63,227 bases of DNA from Acidocella aminolytica 101 = DSM 11237 (GTDB taxonomy: Bacteria; Pseudomonadota; Alphaproteobacteria; Acetobacterales; Acetobacteraceae), in contig NZ_FQVJ01000023.1 in assembly GCF_900129125.1 (NCBI RefSeq), forward strand, positions 1-63,227, given 5' to 3'. Below the pieces are notes generated by a model, which saw only the letters and a program-made list of their open reading frames with translations, was not told the DNA's origin and did not search any database. Below are positions 52,496 to 61,516 of the stretch, piece by piece. Each line of letters opens with the position of its first letter. Within the stretch, counting starts at the first letter, position 1. The position numbers and the translations under genes are program-made.

Positions 52496-52530
52496 CATAT
52501 GGCGATATATTTCTTATATATAGCCATATG
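52496..52530. promoter_or_regulatory. AT-rich operator palindrome of the Xre/RES pair
   Basis: CATATGGCGATATAT (52496-52510) and ATATATAGCCATATG (52516-52530) match as inverted arms at 14 of 15 positions with a 5-nt centre. It ends 13 bp before the antitoxin ATG and must overlap its promoter. It is likely the site where the antitoxin or the complex represses. Confidence 0.7.
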
Positions 52531-52543
52531 ACAGGAGCTGCCT

Positions 52544-52957
52544 ATGTCTGTGCTTAGCCAGATCATCGTTGCGCCGAAGCCCTTTTCGCCTGACCCGATC
52601 ACCGATGAAGAGGCAGGCGCCATGTTCCGCGCGGCCTTGAACCTCTTCCGCCTATGGGAGGTGACAGACGACCAGGCCGCGATCATTCTTGACTTGCCCC
52701 GCCGTACCTTTGCCCGCTGGAAGGCAGGCGAGATTGGCCGGATTGGCCGTGACGGCAAGGCCAGGCTCTCCAACCTCATGGGGATCCACAAAGCCTTGCG
52801 GATCATTTTCAAGGAGCCGGCGCGCGGCTATGGCTGGATCAAGGCCCCAAATGCGGCATTTAGCGGCCGCTCGGCTCTGGATGTCATGCTCCATGGCGAA
52901 TTAACCGATCTCATGCGGGTGCGGCATTATCTGGATGCGGAGCGTGGCGGCTGGTGA
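52544..52957 (+). CDS. Xre/MbcA/ParS-type antitoxin
   Basis: This 137-residue protein has an N-terminal Xre-like HTH region (FRAALNLFRLWEVTDDQAAIILDLPRRTFARWKAG) and a C-terminal MbcA/ParS/Xre toxin-binding domain (LSNLMGIHKALRIIF, then GWIKAPNAAFSGRSALDVMLHG, the conserved core). The start at 52544 follows CAGGAG. The gene overlaps the RES toxin start (GTGA). It should bind and cap the NAD-degrading toxin and repress from the palindrome at 52496-52530. Confidence 0.88.
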   Translation: MSVLSQIIVAPKPFSPDPITDEEAGAMFRAALNLFRLWEVTDDQAAIILDLPRRTFARWKAGEIGRIGRDGKARLSNLMGIHKALRIIFKEPARGYGWIKAPNAAFSGRSALDVMLHGELTDLMRVRHYLDAERGGW

Positions 52958-53673
52958 TCGACCCGTCGATCGTCCCCATCTCGCCGGTTCATTGGGTTGG
53001 TGCCAGGCGGATCATCCGCAGCCTGTATCCGCCTGTCGATTTGTTCGAGGATATCGCCGATCCAGAAGATTGGCCCTTATTGATTGCCGCTGAGCAGAAG
53101 ACCAATCCGCGCCTCATGGAAACGATTGGCGCCCTTGATCTGGTACCGGTGACGCGGCGCGTTTCTGGGCCGGGGGCGAGTTACCTCATGGCCCCTTTCA
53201 CGCATGTCAGCCCTGAGCGACCGAGCCGGTTCAGCGCAGGGGCTTATGGTGTGCTGTACGCCGCGCGGACATATGAGACGGCCCTGCTTGAAACCATTCA
53301 CCACCACGCCCGCTTCATGGCACAGACCGGCCAACCGCCTGGCTGGACATCGCAGTTCCGGGAGCTTGTGTTGGATATCCAGGCCTCGCTGCATGACCTG
53401 CGGGGCGGGATTGACGCATTCGCATCCGCACTAGACCCGGATGATTACACCATGGCGCAACAATTGGCTGTGGCCTTACGGGGCGGCGGGTCCCAAGGGC
53501 TGGTTTATCCCAGCAGGCGCGATCCTAACGGTGTTTGTGTAGGACTGTTTTATCCGGATCTAGCCTCGCCGCCTGTGCAAGGGCGCCATCTTGATTATCA
53601 TTGGGATGGGGCTCGCGTTGATTTGGTCCGCGATGCGGGGACAGGGGACGTGTTTCGGGTGAAGGAATGCTGA
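52954..53673 (+). CDS. RES-domain toxin (NAD+ glycohydrolase type)
   Basis: This 239-residue RES toxin belongs to a family that destroys NAD+. It has HWVGARRI with the conserved Arg near the N-terminus, YGVLYAARTYETALLET with Tyr and Glu of the active site (about 92-108), and a late GLVYPSRRDPNG with the conserved Ser. A GTG start overlaps the antitoxin stop. It is close to full family length, so the pair looks intact. Confidence 0.87.
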   Translation: MIDPSIVPISPVHWVGARRIIRSLYPPVDLFEDIADPEDWPLLIAAEQKTNPRLMETIGALDLVPVTRRVSGPGASYLMAPFTHVSPERPSRFSAGAYGVLYAARTYETALLETIHHHARFMAQTGQPPGWTSQFRELVLDIQASLHDLRGGIDAFASALDPDDYTMAQQLAVALRGGGSQGLVYPSRRDPNGVCVGLFYPDLASPPVQGRHLDYHWDGARVDLVRDAGTGDVFRVKEC

Positions 53674-53938
53674 AGGGCGGGAGCAAACGAAGGCCAGATA
53701 TGTTTGCATTTTTCGAAGTGACATCTTTCAGCCCGCTCCGGGTTTTTGGGAAACCAACGGGTAGTTTGGATACCCCTCGCGTTAAACGGTGCGGGCATGG
53801 TGTTTATGTTGGCCAATTAGGGCATTTTGAGCCAAAAATCGAAGCGAGCGAGGATTTCTAAGTGTATTATTTAGGGTAGTGCACGCGCGGTTTCGAAAGA
53901 TAGAAGAATATACTTGATTAAATTTAATGCCATTCCGT
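53674..53938. other. Gene-free stretch before the tRNA fragment
   Basis: No convincing gene is seen. The DNA becomes A+T-rich near 53860-53935, just before the tRNA-like block. If the block is an attP core, this is the other arm of the integrating element. Confidence 0.4.
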
Positions 53939-53983
53939 CTCATAACCTGAAGGCCGCACGTTCAAATCGTGCCCCCGCAACCA
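53939..53983 (+). other. 3' half of tRNA-fMet (probable attachment-site core)
   Basis: The 45 bases begin CTCATAACCTGAAGG (anticodon loop with CAT, 3' anticodon stem), continue with a perfect T-arm GCACG-TTCAAAT-CGTGC and end CCCCGCAACCA, the initiator-tRNA acceptor end with encoded CCA. The 5' half is absent: bases before 53939 do not form a D-arm or the matching acceptor strand. Integrases commonly use such 3' halves as attP cores. A recombinase tail is encoded on the opposite strand through this block. Confidence 0.75.
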
Positions 53984-54345
53984 ACTTCATTTGCGATGCA
54001 AGAACAGAAATAGAACCGTCCGCAAACATGTGGGCGGTTTTGCCGTTTGCAGCACCCAGCACAAGAATCCCAGCCAAAGCACCACGGATCTCAACGCGCA
54101 GTTCTCCATTCTCAGGAACAAGACGCACCTCCTCGATCAGGCCGCGAATAATCCCGAAGGCTTCGTCCTTGGTCGATGGGTCGGCCAGGGCGTCATGCAA
54201 CGCCGCCACCTTGTCCCTGTAGATTGTCGCCAGGTTGGGATGCAGGGCCGGTTCTTCGGCCGGCCGGTTGCTCAGCAGGCTCTGGTGAGTTCGTCTTCCC
54301 GGGCTTCCAGGGCGATCATCTGGCTGGATTCGTTTCTTGACATCG
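53940..54345 (-). pseudogene. Site-specific (serine-type) recombinase, C-terminal fragment with frameshift
   Basis: The minus strand encodes ALHPNLATIYRDKVAALHDAL, DEAFGIIRGLIEEVRLVPENG and a tail KLVAGARFERAAFRL, the equivalent of the AGxGFEPxTFxL ends seen in recombinases whose last codons are the antisense of a tRNA. Upstream, near 54285, the frame jumps: SRNESSQMIALEAREDELTR continues in another frame. The catalytic N-terminal part is absent, replaced by the acx region at 54368. Large serine recombinase is the best family guess. Confidence 0.65.
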
Positions 54346-54391
54346 GTGTCCTGGGACCGCCTTATGTTTGTCAATTCACAAGAGGTCAGAC

Positions 54392-56233
54392 ATGGCGGAA
54401 AGCATCCAGAAGGAGGACTGGGAGCGCTTTCGGGCCTTGGGGAGCGTACCCCCAAGCATTCGCGAAATCGTGCTCAGGTCATGGGTCAGATCACGCGACA
54501 GCATCGGGCTACAGCGTCTGAAGCGTGCTCCGTTGGTCGCTGATGAGGAATTGTACGCCATCCGCTTGCATAACGCCCGGCTGCGGCGTGCGGCGAGGGA
54601 TGCGGTCGGTCGCGCGGGGTATATGCTCGACGGTGCCGGGGCGATGCTGCTCTTGTGCGACCGGGCAGGAATGGTGCTGGATGCCACTGGCGATGCAAGT
54701 GTTCGTTCACGTGGCGAGGAAAACCATCTGCATCCGGGGGGACGCTGGGACGAAGGAGCGATCGGCACCAATGCGATAGGCACAGCGTTGCACCTGGGCA
54801 AGCCGGTTAGCATCACCGGGGTCGAGCATTTCTGCGAGGCGATTCAGCGCTGGTCCTGTGCGGCGGCCCCAGTTCGCGATCCGATCACCGGCGGTATCCT
54901 GGGCGTGGTCGATATCTCGGCCCCATCAGATGAGAACATGCGCCAGGGCGCCGCGTTGTCGGTCAGCCTAGCCATGCAGATAGAGGAGTCGCTGCGTCGG
55001 CTTGGTTTGCAGGAGCATCAGTTCCTCCTCGATCGGCTGCTGTCGCGGCGGGGGCGTGGCGGTGAGGAACTGCTGCTGTTGGACAGATACGGCAACCGGA
55101 TCTGGGCCAGTGAGAATTTCAACCGCGTCGAGGAACATTTCCGCGTTGGCGAACGAATGCTGGAGGAGCTTGCCGCCATCGCGCTCCCTGGCGACGAGGG
55201 TAATCCCTGTGCTCTGGCCGGGCGGATGCGTGAGGCGTTACCCGAGGCCGATGTGAGCCTGATCTCAGAAAACGGTGAGGCCTTTGGACTGATGCTTACC
55301 TTTACAGCTGCGCGCCCACGCGGCACCACGGTGCGAGGAGACCTTGCCGCCATCGCGGAAACAGGCCCGACCTTGGCCGCGATCTGTGCTGAGGCGCTGG
55401 ACCTCGTCAAAAGCGGGGTGCCGCTGTTGATCGAGGGGAGGGCAGGCAGCGGCAAAGAAACGCTGGCCCGCGCGCTGCACGGTGCGGGTCCGCTTGCAAA
55501 ACTGCCGCTGGAGGTGGTGGATTGCAGCCTGCTGGAGGCACAAGGTTTGCGCGGTGGTCCGGGCGGCTTCGCGGGGGCGGTTGGCGGCACTCTTGCGCGG
55601 CTGGCAGAGACTGGCGGTACGTTGGTCTTGGACGAGCCGGCCGAGACGCCAACCGGAGTGCAGGCACTACTGGTGCAGGCACTCGCGCATCTGCATCGTG
55701 AGGTCGGCATGCCGATTCAATTTATCAGCCTATCGTCTGTTGCGATGTCGGAGTGTCTTGCGGCGGGGGCGCTACGGGCGGATCTGCATTTCCGGCTATC
55801 GGGGGCGATCCTGCGCCTGCCCTCATTGGCTGAACGCCAGGACGATCTGAGGCAGTTGGTAAAGCGATTCTCGGAGCTTTATTTAGATCGGCGCAAGGGC
55901 TGTGCCCTGCGTTTCACCCCCACCGCCATGCTGCGGCTGCAGACTTATTCCTGGCCTGGAAACCTGCGCGAGTTGCGTAACCTGATAGAGGCGCTTTCCG
56001 CCACCTCTTTCAGCCGACTGATCGACGTAGCCGACCTGCCGCATTGCATTGTGCAGGGGATGGGCAAGGCGCGCGAGGACACCTTGCGTGATCGAGAGCG
56101 GGCCGAGATCCTGAACGCCGTGGCGGAATGCGCTGGCAACATGACCGAGACGGCGCGGCGGTTGGGCATTTCGCGCTCGACGCTTTATCTCAAGCTAGAA
56201 CAATACGGAGTCCCACGCGGCCGTCGTGGCTGA
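54392..56233 (+). CDS. acxR: Acetone carboxylase regulator AcxR (sigma-54 activator-like)
   Basis: This 613-residue protein has a GAF-type sensor region (about 60-200, with GGRWDEGAIGTNAIGTALHLG and VDISAPSDE), an AAA+ domain with GRAGSGKETLARALHG (Walker A) and GGTLVLDEPAE (Walker B), and a Fis-type HTH (AECAGNMTETARRLGISRSTLYLKL). The sigma-54-contacting GAFTGA loop reads GGFAGA, losing the key Thr. The ATG at 54392 follows AAGAGG. It is upstream of and co-oriented with acxABC, which it should activate on acetone. Confidence 0.85.
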   Translation: MAESIQKEDWERFRALGSVPPSIREIVLRSWVRSRDSIGLQRLKRAPLVADEELYAIRLHNARLRRAARDAVGRAGYMLDGAGAMLLLCDRAGMVLDATGDASVRSRGEENHLHPGGRWDEGAIGTNAIGTALHLGKPVSITGVEHFCEAIQRWSCAAAPVRDPITGGILGVVDISAPSDENMRQGAALSVSLAMQIEESLRRLGLQEHQFLLDRLLSRRGRGGEELLLLDRYGNRIWASENFNRVEEHFRVGERMLEELAAIALPGDEGNPCALAGRMREALPEADVSLISENGEAFGLMLTFTAARPRGTTVRGDLAAIAETGPTLAAICAEALDLVKSGVPLLIEGRAGSGKETLARALHGAGPLAKLPLEVVDCSLLEAQGLRGGPGGFAGAVGGTLARLAETGGTLVLDEPAETPTGVQALLVQALAHLHREVGMPIQFISLSSVAMSECLAAGALRADLHFRLSGAILRLPSLAERQDDLRQLVKRFSELYLDRRKGCALRFTPTAMLRLQTYSWPGNLRELRNLIEALSATSFSRLIDVADLPHCIVQGMGKAREDTLRDRERAEILNAVAECAGNMTETARRLGISRSTLYLKLEQYGVPRGRRG

Positions 56234-56280
56234 GTTTGTTTGCGGTTGTGCGTTATCGCGTCCGCAGCATGTCTAGCAGA

Positions 56281-56299
56281 TTGTCTGAAAATCGGACAA
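56281..56299 (+). promoter_or_regulatory. Putative AcxR upstream activating site
   Basis: TTGTCTGA-AAA-TCGGACAA is an inverted repeat with one mismatch, 73 bp before the acxA GTG. Position and symmetry fit an enhancer for AcxR. No clear -24/-12 (GG-N10-GC) sigma-54 promoter was found in 56234-56371. Confidence 0.5.
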
Positions 56300-56371
56300 C
56301 ACTCTCTCCGGAACACGGGCATCTTTCCAAAGCGCCATGGGTAGGTGGCGCCAAAGGAGGAGGATTTACCC

Positions 56372-58528
56372 GTGCCATTAGAAAAACAAACGGGCCGCCG
56401 TCGCGTGCAGGTGCTTGGCATCGACGCGGGCGGCACTATGACCGACACGTTCTTCGTCGATAGCGAAGGTGAGTTCGTCGTTGGCAAAGCACAATCGACG
56501 CCGCAGAACGAAGCCTTGGGCCTGATAGCCAGTTCCAAGGAGGGGCTGGAACATTGGGGTCTGATGCTGGAAGATGCATTGTCCGAGATCCAAACCGGCG
56601 TCTATTCAGGCACTGCGATGCTTAATCGCGTGGTGCAGCGCAAGGGGCTGCGTACCGGTCTGATCGTCAATGCGGGGATGGAGGATTTCCACCGCATGGG
56701 CCGCGCCGCCCAAGCATATCTAGGTTTCGCCTATGAGGATCGCATCCACCTCAACACGCATTATTATGATGATCCGCTAGTCCCACGTCATCTGACCCGC
56801 GGCGTGATGGAGCGGATCGACATGTCGGGCGACGTGGTGATTCCGTTGCGCGAGGAGACTGCCCGCCAAGCTGCACGCGATCTAATCGCGCAGGATGTGG
56901 AAGGCATTGTCATCTCATTGCTGCACAGCTATCGCAACCCAGCGCATGAGCGCCGTGTGCGCGATATCGTGGAAGAGGAAGTCAGGGGCGCGGGCCGGAC
57001 CATTCCGGTCTTTGCCTCGACCGACTACTACCCGGTGCGCAAGGAAACCCATCGTACCAACACCACGATTCTCGAGGCTTTTGCTGCCGAACCCTCTCGG
57101 CAGACGCTGCAAAAGATCACCACCGCCTTCAAGGAAAACGGCTCGAAGTTCGATTTCCGCGTGATGGCAACGCATGGGGGGACGATCTCATGGAAGGCCA
57201 AGGAACTGGCACGTACCATCGTCTCCGGCCCCATCGGGGGCGTGATCGGGGCAAAATACCTGGGAGAGGTGCTGGGCTACTCCAACATTGCCTGTTCCGA
57301 CATCGGCGGCACCTCGTTCGACGTGGCGTTGATCACCCAGAACGAATTGACCATTCGCAACGACCCCGACATGGCTAGGCTTCTCTTATCGCTGCCGCTG
57401 GTCGCCATGGATTCGGTCGGCGCGGGAGCGGGCAGCTTCATCCGGCTCGACCCCTATACCAAGGCGATTAAGCTGGGGCCGGATTCGGCGGGCTACCGCG
57501 TCGGCGTCTGTTGGGCTGAGTCGGGCATTGCCACGGTGACAGTCTCGGACTGCCATATCATCCTGGGGTATCTGAATCCTGACAACTTCCTCGGTGGGCA
57601 GGTCAAGCTCAGCCGGGAGCGCGCCTGGAACGCGATGAAGGAACAGATCGCCGATCCGCTGGGGCTTTCGGTCGAGGATGCCGCCGCTGGGGTGATTGAG
57701 CTCTTGGACAGTGATTTACGCGATTATCTGCGTTCGATGATTTCGGGCAAGGGTTCGACGCCAGGCAATTTTGTCTGCTTTAGTTATGGCGGCGCGGGAC
57801 CGGTTCATACCTACGGATATACTGAAGGTCTTGGCTTTGAGGATGTCATAGTTCCGGCTTGGGCGGCAGGCTTCTCGGCTTTCGGCTGTGCAGCGGCAGA
57901 TTTCGAATACCGGTACGACAAGTCGCTCGACATTAATATCGCCACCGATGCCTCGGGTGACCTGAAGGCGGTGCAGGCGCAGACCCTGCAATCGGCATGG
58001 CAGGAGCTAAAGGAACGCGTGCTCGAGGAATTTGAGATCAACGGCTACAGCTCGGATCGGGTAACGCTGCAACCGGGCTTCCGCATGCAGTATCGCGGCC
58101 AGCTTAATGACCTCGAGATCGAAAGCCCGATCATGGAGGCACATGGCGCTGAGGACTGGAACAAGCTGGTTGATGCCTTCAACGACACTTATGGCCGCGT
58201 CTATGCCGCCTCGGCCCGCTCGCCGGAACTGGGCTATTCCGTCACCGGCGCGATCATGCGCGGTATGGTGCCGATCCCGAAGCCGAAAATTCCCAAGGAC
58301 GAACTTCAGGGCGAGTCCCCGCCCAACTCGGCGAAGCTCGGAACTCGGAAATTCTACCGTCATAAGAAATGGGTCGATGCCCAGCTTTATAAGATGGAAG
58401 CGCTGTTGCCGGGTAACCGTATTACCGGGCCTGCAGTTATAGAATCCGACGCTACGACCTTTGTCGTGCCCGGCGGTTTCGAGACCTGGCTCGACGGGCA
58501 CCGCCTATTCCACTTGAAAGAAGTCTGA
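56372..58528 (+). CDS. acxA: Acetone carboxylase beta subunit
   Basis: This 718-residue ATP-binding subunit of the enzyme turns acetone, CO2 (bicarbonate) and ATP into acetoacetate. It belongs to the hydantoinase A/oxoprolinase family: GIDAGGTMTDTFF is the N-terminal phosphate loop, and VSGPIGGVIGAKYLG and CSDIGGTSFDVAL form the second. The GTG at 56372 is chosen because GGAGGAGGA is well placed and the upstream codons are not family-like. It is the first gene of acxABC, 21 bp before acxB. Confidence 0.9.
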   Translation: MPLEKQTGRRRVQVLGIDAGGTMTDTFFVDSEGEFVVGKAQSTPQNEALGLIASSKEGLEHWGLMLEDALSEIQTGVYSGTAMLNRVVQRKGLRTGLIVNAGMEDFHRMGRAAQAYLGFAYEDRIHLNTHYYDDPLVPRHLTRGVMERIDMSGDVVIPLREETARQAARDLIAQDVEGIVISLLHSYRNPAHERRVRDIVEEEVRGAGRTIPVFASTDYYPVRKETHRTNTTILEAFAAEPSRQTLQKITTAFKENGSKFDFRVMATHGGTISWKAKELARTIVSGPIGGVIGAKYLGEVLGYSNIACSDIGGTSFDVALITQNELTIRNDPDMARLLLSLPLVAMDSVGAGAGSFIRLDPYTKAIKLGPDSAGYRVGVCWAESGIATVTVSDCHIILGYLNPDNFLGGQVKLSRERAWNAMKEQIADPLGLSVEDAAAGVIELLDSDLRDYLRSMISGKGSTPGNFVCFSYGGAGPVHTYGYTEGLGFEDVIVPAWAAGFSAFGCAAADFEYRYDKSLDINIATDASGDLKAVQAQTLQSAWQELKERVLEEFEINGYSSDRVTLQPGFRMQYRGQLNDLEIESPIMEAHGAEDWNKLVDAFNDTYGRVYAASARSPELGYSVTGAIMRGMVPIPKPKIPKDELQGESPPNSAKLGTRKFYRHKKWVDAQLYKMEALLPGNRITGPAVIESDATTFVVPGGFETWLDGHRLFHLKEV

Positions 58529-58549
58529 TTTCTCGGGAGGAGAAACATC

Positions 58550-60865
58550 ATGAATGTGCAGTCTAAGGTTGATATAAGCGGAATCGTGCGCGGAGGTGAG
58601 ACGCTCAAGGGCCATCGCGATCGGCTGATGGAGGCAACAAAGCGGACGAAGCATTATGCTGGCCTGTCGAAGATGGAACTACGCGATAGCGATCCGATCA
58701 AATACAATAAGTTGTTCTCTCGTCTGCGGGCCGGTGTGGTTGATGCGCGTGAGACCGCCAAGAAGATCGCGGCCAGCCCTATAGTCGAGCAGGAGGGGGA
58801 ACTCTGCTTCACCCTCTATAACGCTGCCGGCGACAGCATTCTGACTTCGACCGGGATTATCATCCACGTCGGCACAATGGGCGCTGCGATCAAATACATG
58901 ATCGAAAACGGTTGGGAGCAGAACCCAGGCGTCCGGGATGGCGACATCTTCTGCAACAACGACAGTCTGATCGGGAACGTCCACCCTTGCGATATCCATA
59001 CGATCGTGCCGATTTTCCACGAAGGGAAACTGATCGGCTGGGTCGGCGGCGTAACCCATGTCATCGACACTGGCTCAGTTGGGCCGGGCTCGATGTCCAC
59101 TGGACAAGTGCAGCGTTTCGGCGACGGCTATTCGATCACCTGTCGCAAGATCGGTGAGAATGACGTGCTGTTCCGCGATTGGCTGCATGAATCGCAGAGA
59201 ATGGTGCGTACGACTCGCTACTGGATGCTGGACGAACGCACCCGCGTCGCTGGCTGCCATATGATCCGCGACCTAGTGTTGGAGGTGATCGCTGACGAGG
59301 GCATCGAGGCTTATTGGAAATTCGCCTATGAATCGGTCGAACATGGCCGCGTTGGCCTACAGGCCCGGATCAAGGCTATGACCATTCCCGGCAGGTATCG
59401 CCAAGTCGGCTTCGTCGATGTACCCTATGCGCATGAGGATGTGCGTGTGCCGTCCGATTTTGCCAAGGTCAATACGATCATGCACACCCCGTCCGAAATC
59501 ACCATTCGCTCGGACGGCACTTGGCGGCTGGATTTCGAGGGATCAAGTCGCTGGGGCTGGCATACCTACAATGCCCATCAGGTTAGCTTCACTAGCGGCA
59601 TCTGGGTGATGATGACCCAGTCGCTGATCCCGACAGAGATGATCAACGACGGTGCTGCCTATGGAACAGAGTTTCGGCTGCCCAAGGGCACCTGGATGAA
59701 CCCCGATGACCGCCGCGTCGCCTTCAGCTATTCATGGCACTTCCTGGTTAGCTCTTGGACAGCGCTGTGGCGCGGCCTCAGCCGGGCCTATTTTGGCCGA
59801 GGATACCTAGAAGAGGTCAACGCTGGCAATGCCAATACTTCGAATTGGCTGCAAGGTGGCGGCTTTAACCAGTATGACGAGATCCACGCCGTGAACTCGT
59901 TCGAATGCGCTGCGAACGGAGTCGGTGCCTCAGCCCATAGCGACGGCATCAGCCATGCCGCTGCCGTCTGGAACCCGGAAGGTGATATGGGCGACATGGA
60001 GATTTGGGAACTGGCTGAGCCGCTGGTCTATCTAGGCCGACAGATTAAGGCCAGTTCGGGCGGTGCTGGCAAGTATCGCGGCGGTTGCGGTTTTGAATCG
60101 CTGCGCATGGTCTGGAACGCCAAGGACTGGACGATGTTTTTTATGGGCAATGGCCATATCAGTTCCGACTGGGGACTAATGGGCGGCTATCCGGCTGCCT
60201 CGGGTTATCGCTTCGAGGCGCATGATACCCGCCTGAAAGAAATCATTAGAGAAGGCGGTGTTATTCCGCATGGCGGCGACACCGACCCGGAGAACCCGAC
60301 CTGGGAGGCGATGCTGCCTAATGCCCGCATCAAGCGCGACAAGCAGGCCATCACTACCGAGGCGATGTTCAAGGACTATGACCTTTACCTGAACTACATG
60401 CGCGGCGGACCTGGATTTGGCGATCCGTTGGACCGCGAACCGCAGAAGGTGGCCGATGACGTAAACGGCGGCTACTTGCTGCCCCGCTTTGCCGAAAGCG
60501 TGTATGGCGTAATCCTGGCCGATGCTGGCGACGGTATGACGGGAGTTAACATCGTCGCGACCGAGGCAAAGCGCACTGCCATTCGCAAGTCCCGGCTGGA
60601 GGAAGCCGTGCCGGTCAGTGAATGGATGGCATCGGAACGCGAAAAGATCCTGGACAAGGACGCAGGCGTCCATGTCCAGCAGATGTTCGCGGCGTCCTTC
60701 AAGCTGGGCCCACGGTTCGAACAGGATTTCCGTAAGTTCTGGAACCTACCCGAGGACTGGCAGCTGCTGGAAGCAGATCTGCCGATCCCCTCCTACGGGC
60801 GCGAATATTCGATGGACATCTCCGAACTGCCGGACGTCAAGACGGTACAATTCGTCGAGGAGTGA
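58550..60865 (+). CDS. acxB: Acetone carboxylase alpha subunit
   Basis: This 771-residue subunit is of the hydantoinase B/oxoprolinase family and holds the metal site where acetone is carboxylated. His145, Asp148 and His170 (NVHPCDIHTIV and GGVTHVIDTG) sit exactly five positions before the Mn ligands known from the Xanthobacter enzyme (His150, Asp153, His175), so the active site looks intact. GGGAGGAG precedes the ATG. Length matches the family. Confidence 0.92.
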   Translation: MNVQSKVDISGIVRGGETLKGHRDRLMEATKRTKHYAGLSKMELRDSDPIKYNKLFSRLRAGVVDARETAKKIAASPIVEQEGELCFTLYNAAGDSILTSTGIIIHVGTMGAAIKYMIENGWEQNPGVRDGDIFCNNDSLIGNVHPCDIHTIVPIFHEGKLIGWVGGVTHVIDTGSVGPGSMSTGQVQRFGDGYSITCRKIGENDVLFRDWLHESQRMVRTTRYWMLDERTRVAGCHMIRDLVLEVIADEGIEAYWKFAYESVEHGRVGLQARIKAMTIPGRYRQVGFVDVPYAHEDVRVPSDFAKVNTIMHTPSEITIRSDGTWRLDFEGSSRWGWHTYNAHQVSFTSGIWVMMTQSLIPTEMINDGAAYGTEFRLPKGTWMNPDDRRVAFSYSWHFLVSSWTALWRGLSRAYFGRGYLEEVNAGNANTSNWLQGGGFNQYDEIHAVNSFECAANGVGASAHSDGISHAAAVWNPEGDMGDMEIWELAEPLVYLGRQIKASSGGAGKYRGGCGFESLRMVWNAKDWTMFFMGNGHISSDWGLMGGYPAASGYRFEAHDTRLKEIIREGGVIPHGGDTDPENPTWEAMLPNARIKRDKQAITTEAMFKDYDLYLNYMRGGPGFGDPLDREPQKVADDVNGGYLLPRFAESVYGVILADAGDGMTGVNIVATEAKRTAIRKSRLEEAVPVSEWMASEREKILDKDAGVHVQQMFAASFKLGPRFEQDFRKFWNLPEDWQLLEADLPIPSYGREYSMDISELPDVKTVQFVEE

Positions 60866-60939
60866 TTGTTTTCGGCTGTGCCTACTCCCTTTGGGCGCAG
60901 CCACCTCCCTTTCAAGGCCAAACTCAACAGGAGAACCAC

Positions 60940-61440
60940 ATGGCCTATACCAAAGCTAAGATCAAAGACCTGCTGGACGGCAAGATCGACCGAGACACAC
61001 TGCACACCATGCTGTCCACGCCTAAGGACAAGGAGCGCTTTCAGGTTTATCTGGAGCTCCTGCAAGAGCAGGTGAAGTGGGATGACCAGATCATCCTGCC
61101 GTTAGGGCCGAAGCTTTATATCGTGCAGCGCAAGCTCGATAAAAAGTGGATGATCCGCAGCCAGGCTGGGTACGATTTCTGCGAATGGGACCAAAACTGG
61201 AAATTGCACGCCCGCATCCGGGTGCGCGATACCGCTGCGCAGATGGAGGAACTTTATCCCCGCCTGATGGCGCCTTCGCCCGAATGGCAGGTGATTCGCG
61301 AGTATTTCTGTCCACTCTCGGGCGACCTGCTGGATGTCGAAGCGCCGACGCCTTGGTATCCGGTGATCCATGACTTCGAGCCCGATATTGAGGCGTTCTA
61401 CAAGGACTGGTTGGGCATGCCGGTGCCAGAACGGGCCTAA
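60940..61440 (+). CDS. acxC: Acetone carboxylase gamma subunit
   Basis: This 166-residue small subunit has FCEWDQNWKLHARIRVRDT in the middle and YFCPLSGDLLDVEAPTPWYP in the C-terminal part, where conserved Cys residues suggest a zinc site. The ATG at 60940 follows AACAGGAG. It is the last gene of the operon, and a terminator-like hairpin follows at 61458. Confidence 0.9.
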   Translation: MAYTKAKIKDLLDGKIDRDTLHTMLSTPKDKERFQVYLELLQEQVKWDDQIILPLGPKLYIVQRKLDKKWMIRSQAGYDFCEWDQNWKLHARIRVRDTAAQMEELYPRLMAPSPEWQVIREYFCPLSGDLLDVEAPTPWYPVIHDFEPDIEAFYKDWLGMPVPERA

Positions 61441-61457
61441 AGATCGCCTTATAACCA

Positions 61458-61480
61458 ACAGGGGTGGACCACGCCCCTGT
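61458..61480 (+). terminator. Probable terminator of the acx operon
   Basis: ACAGGGG (61458-61464) pairs with CCCCTGT (61474-61480), followed by TTCTGG. The stem is GC-rich and lies 17 bp past the acxC stop. The T-run is short. Confidence 0.55.
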
Positions 61481-61516
61481 TTCTGGCGAAGATGTCTGAA
61501 TATTGGATTGGCTGGC

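Noticed and set aside
56234-56371. Sigma-54 -24/-12 promoter for acxA
   Set aside because: Looked for GG-N10-GC with TGGC/TTGC context; no acceptable match.
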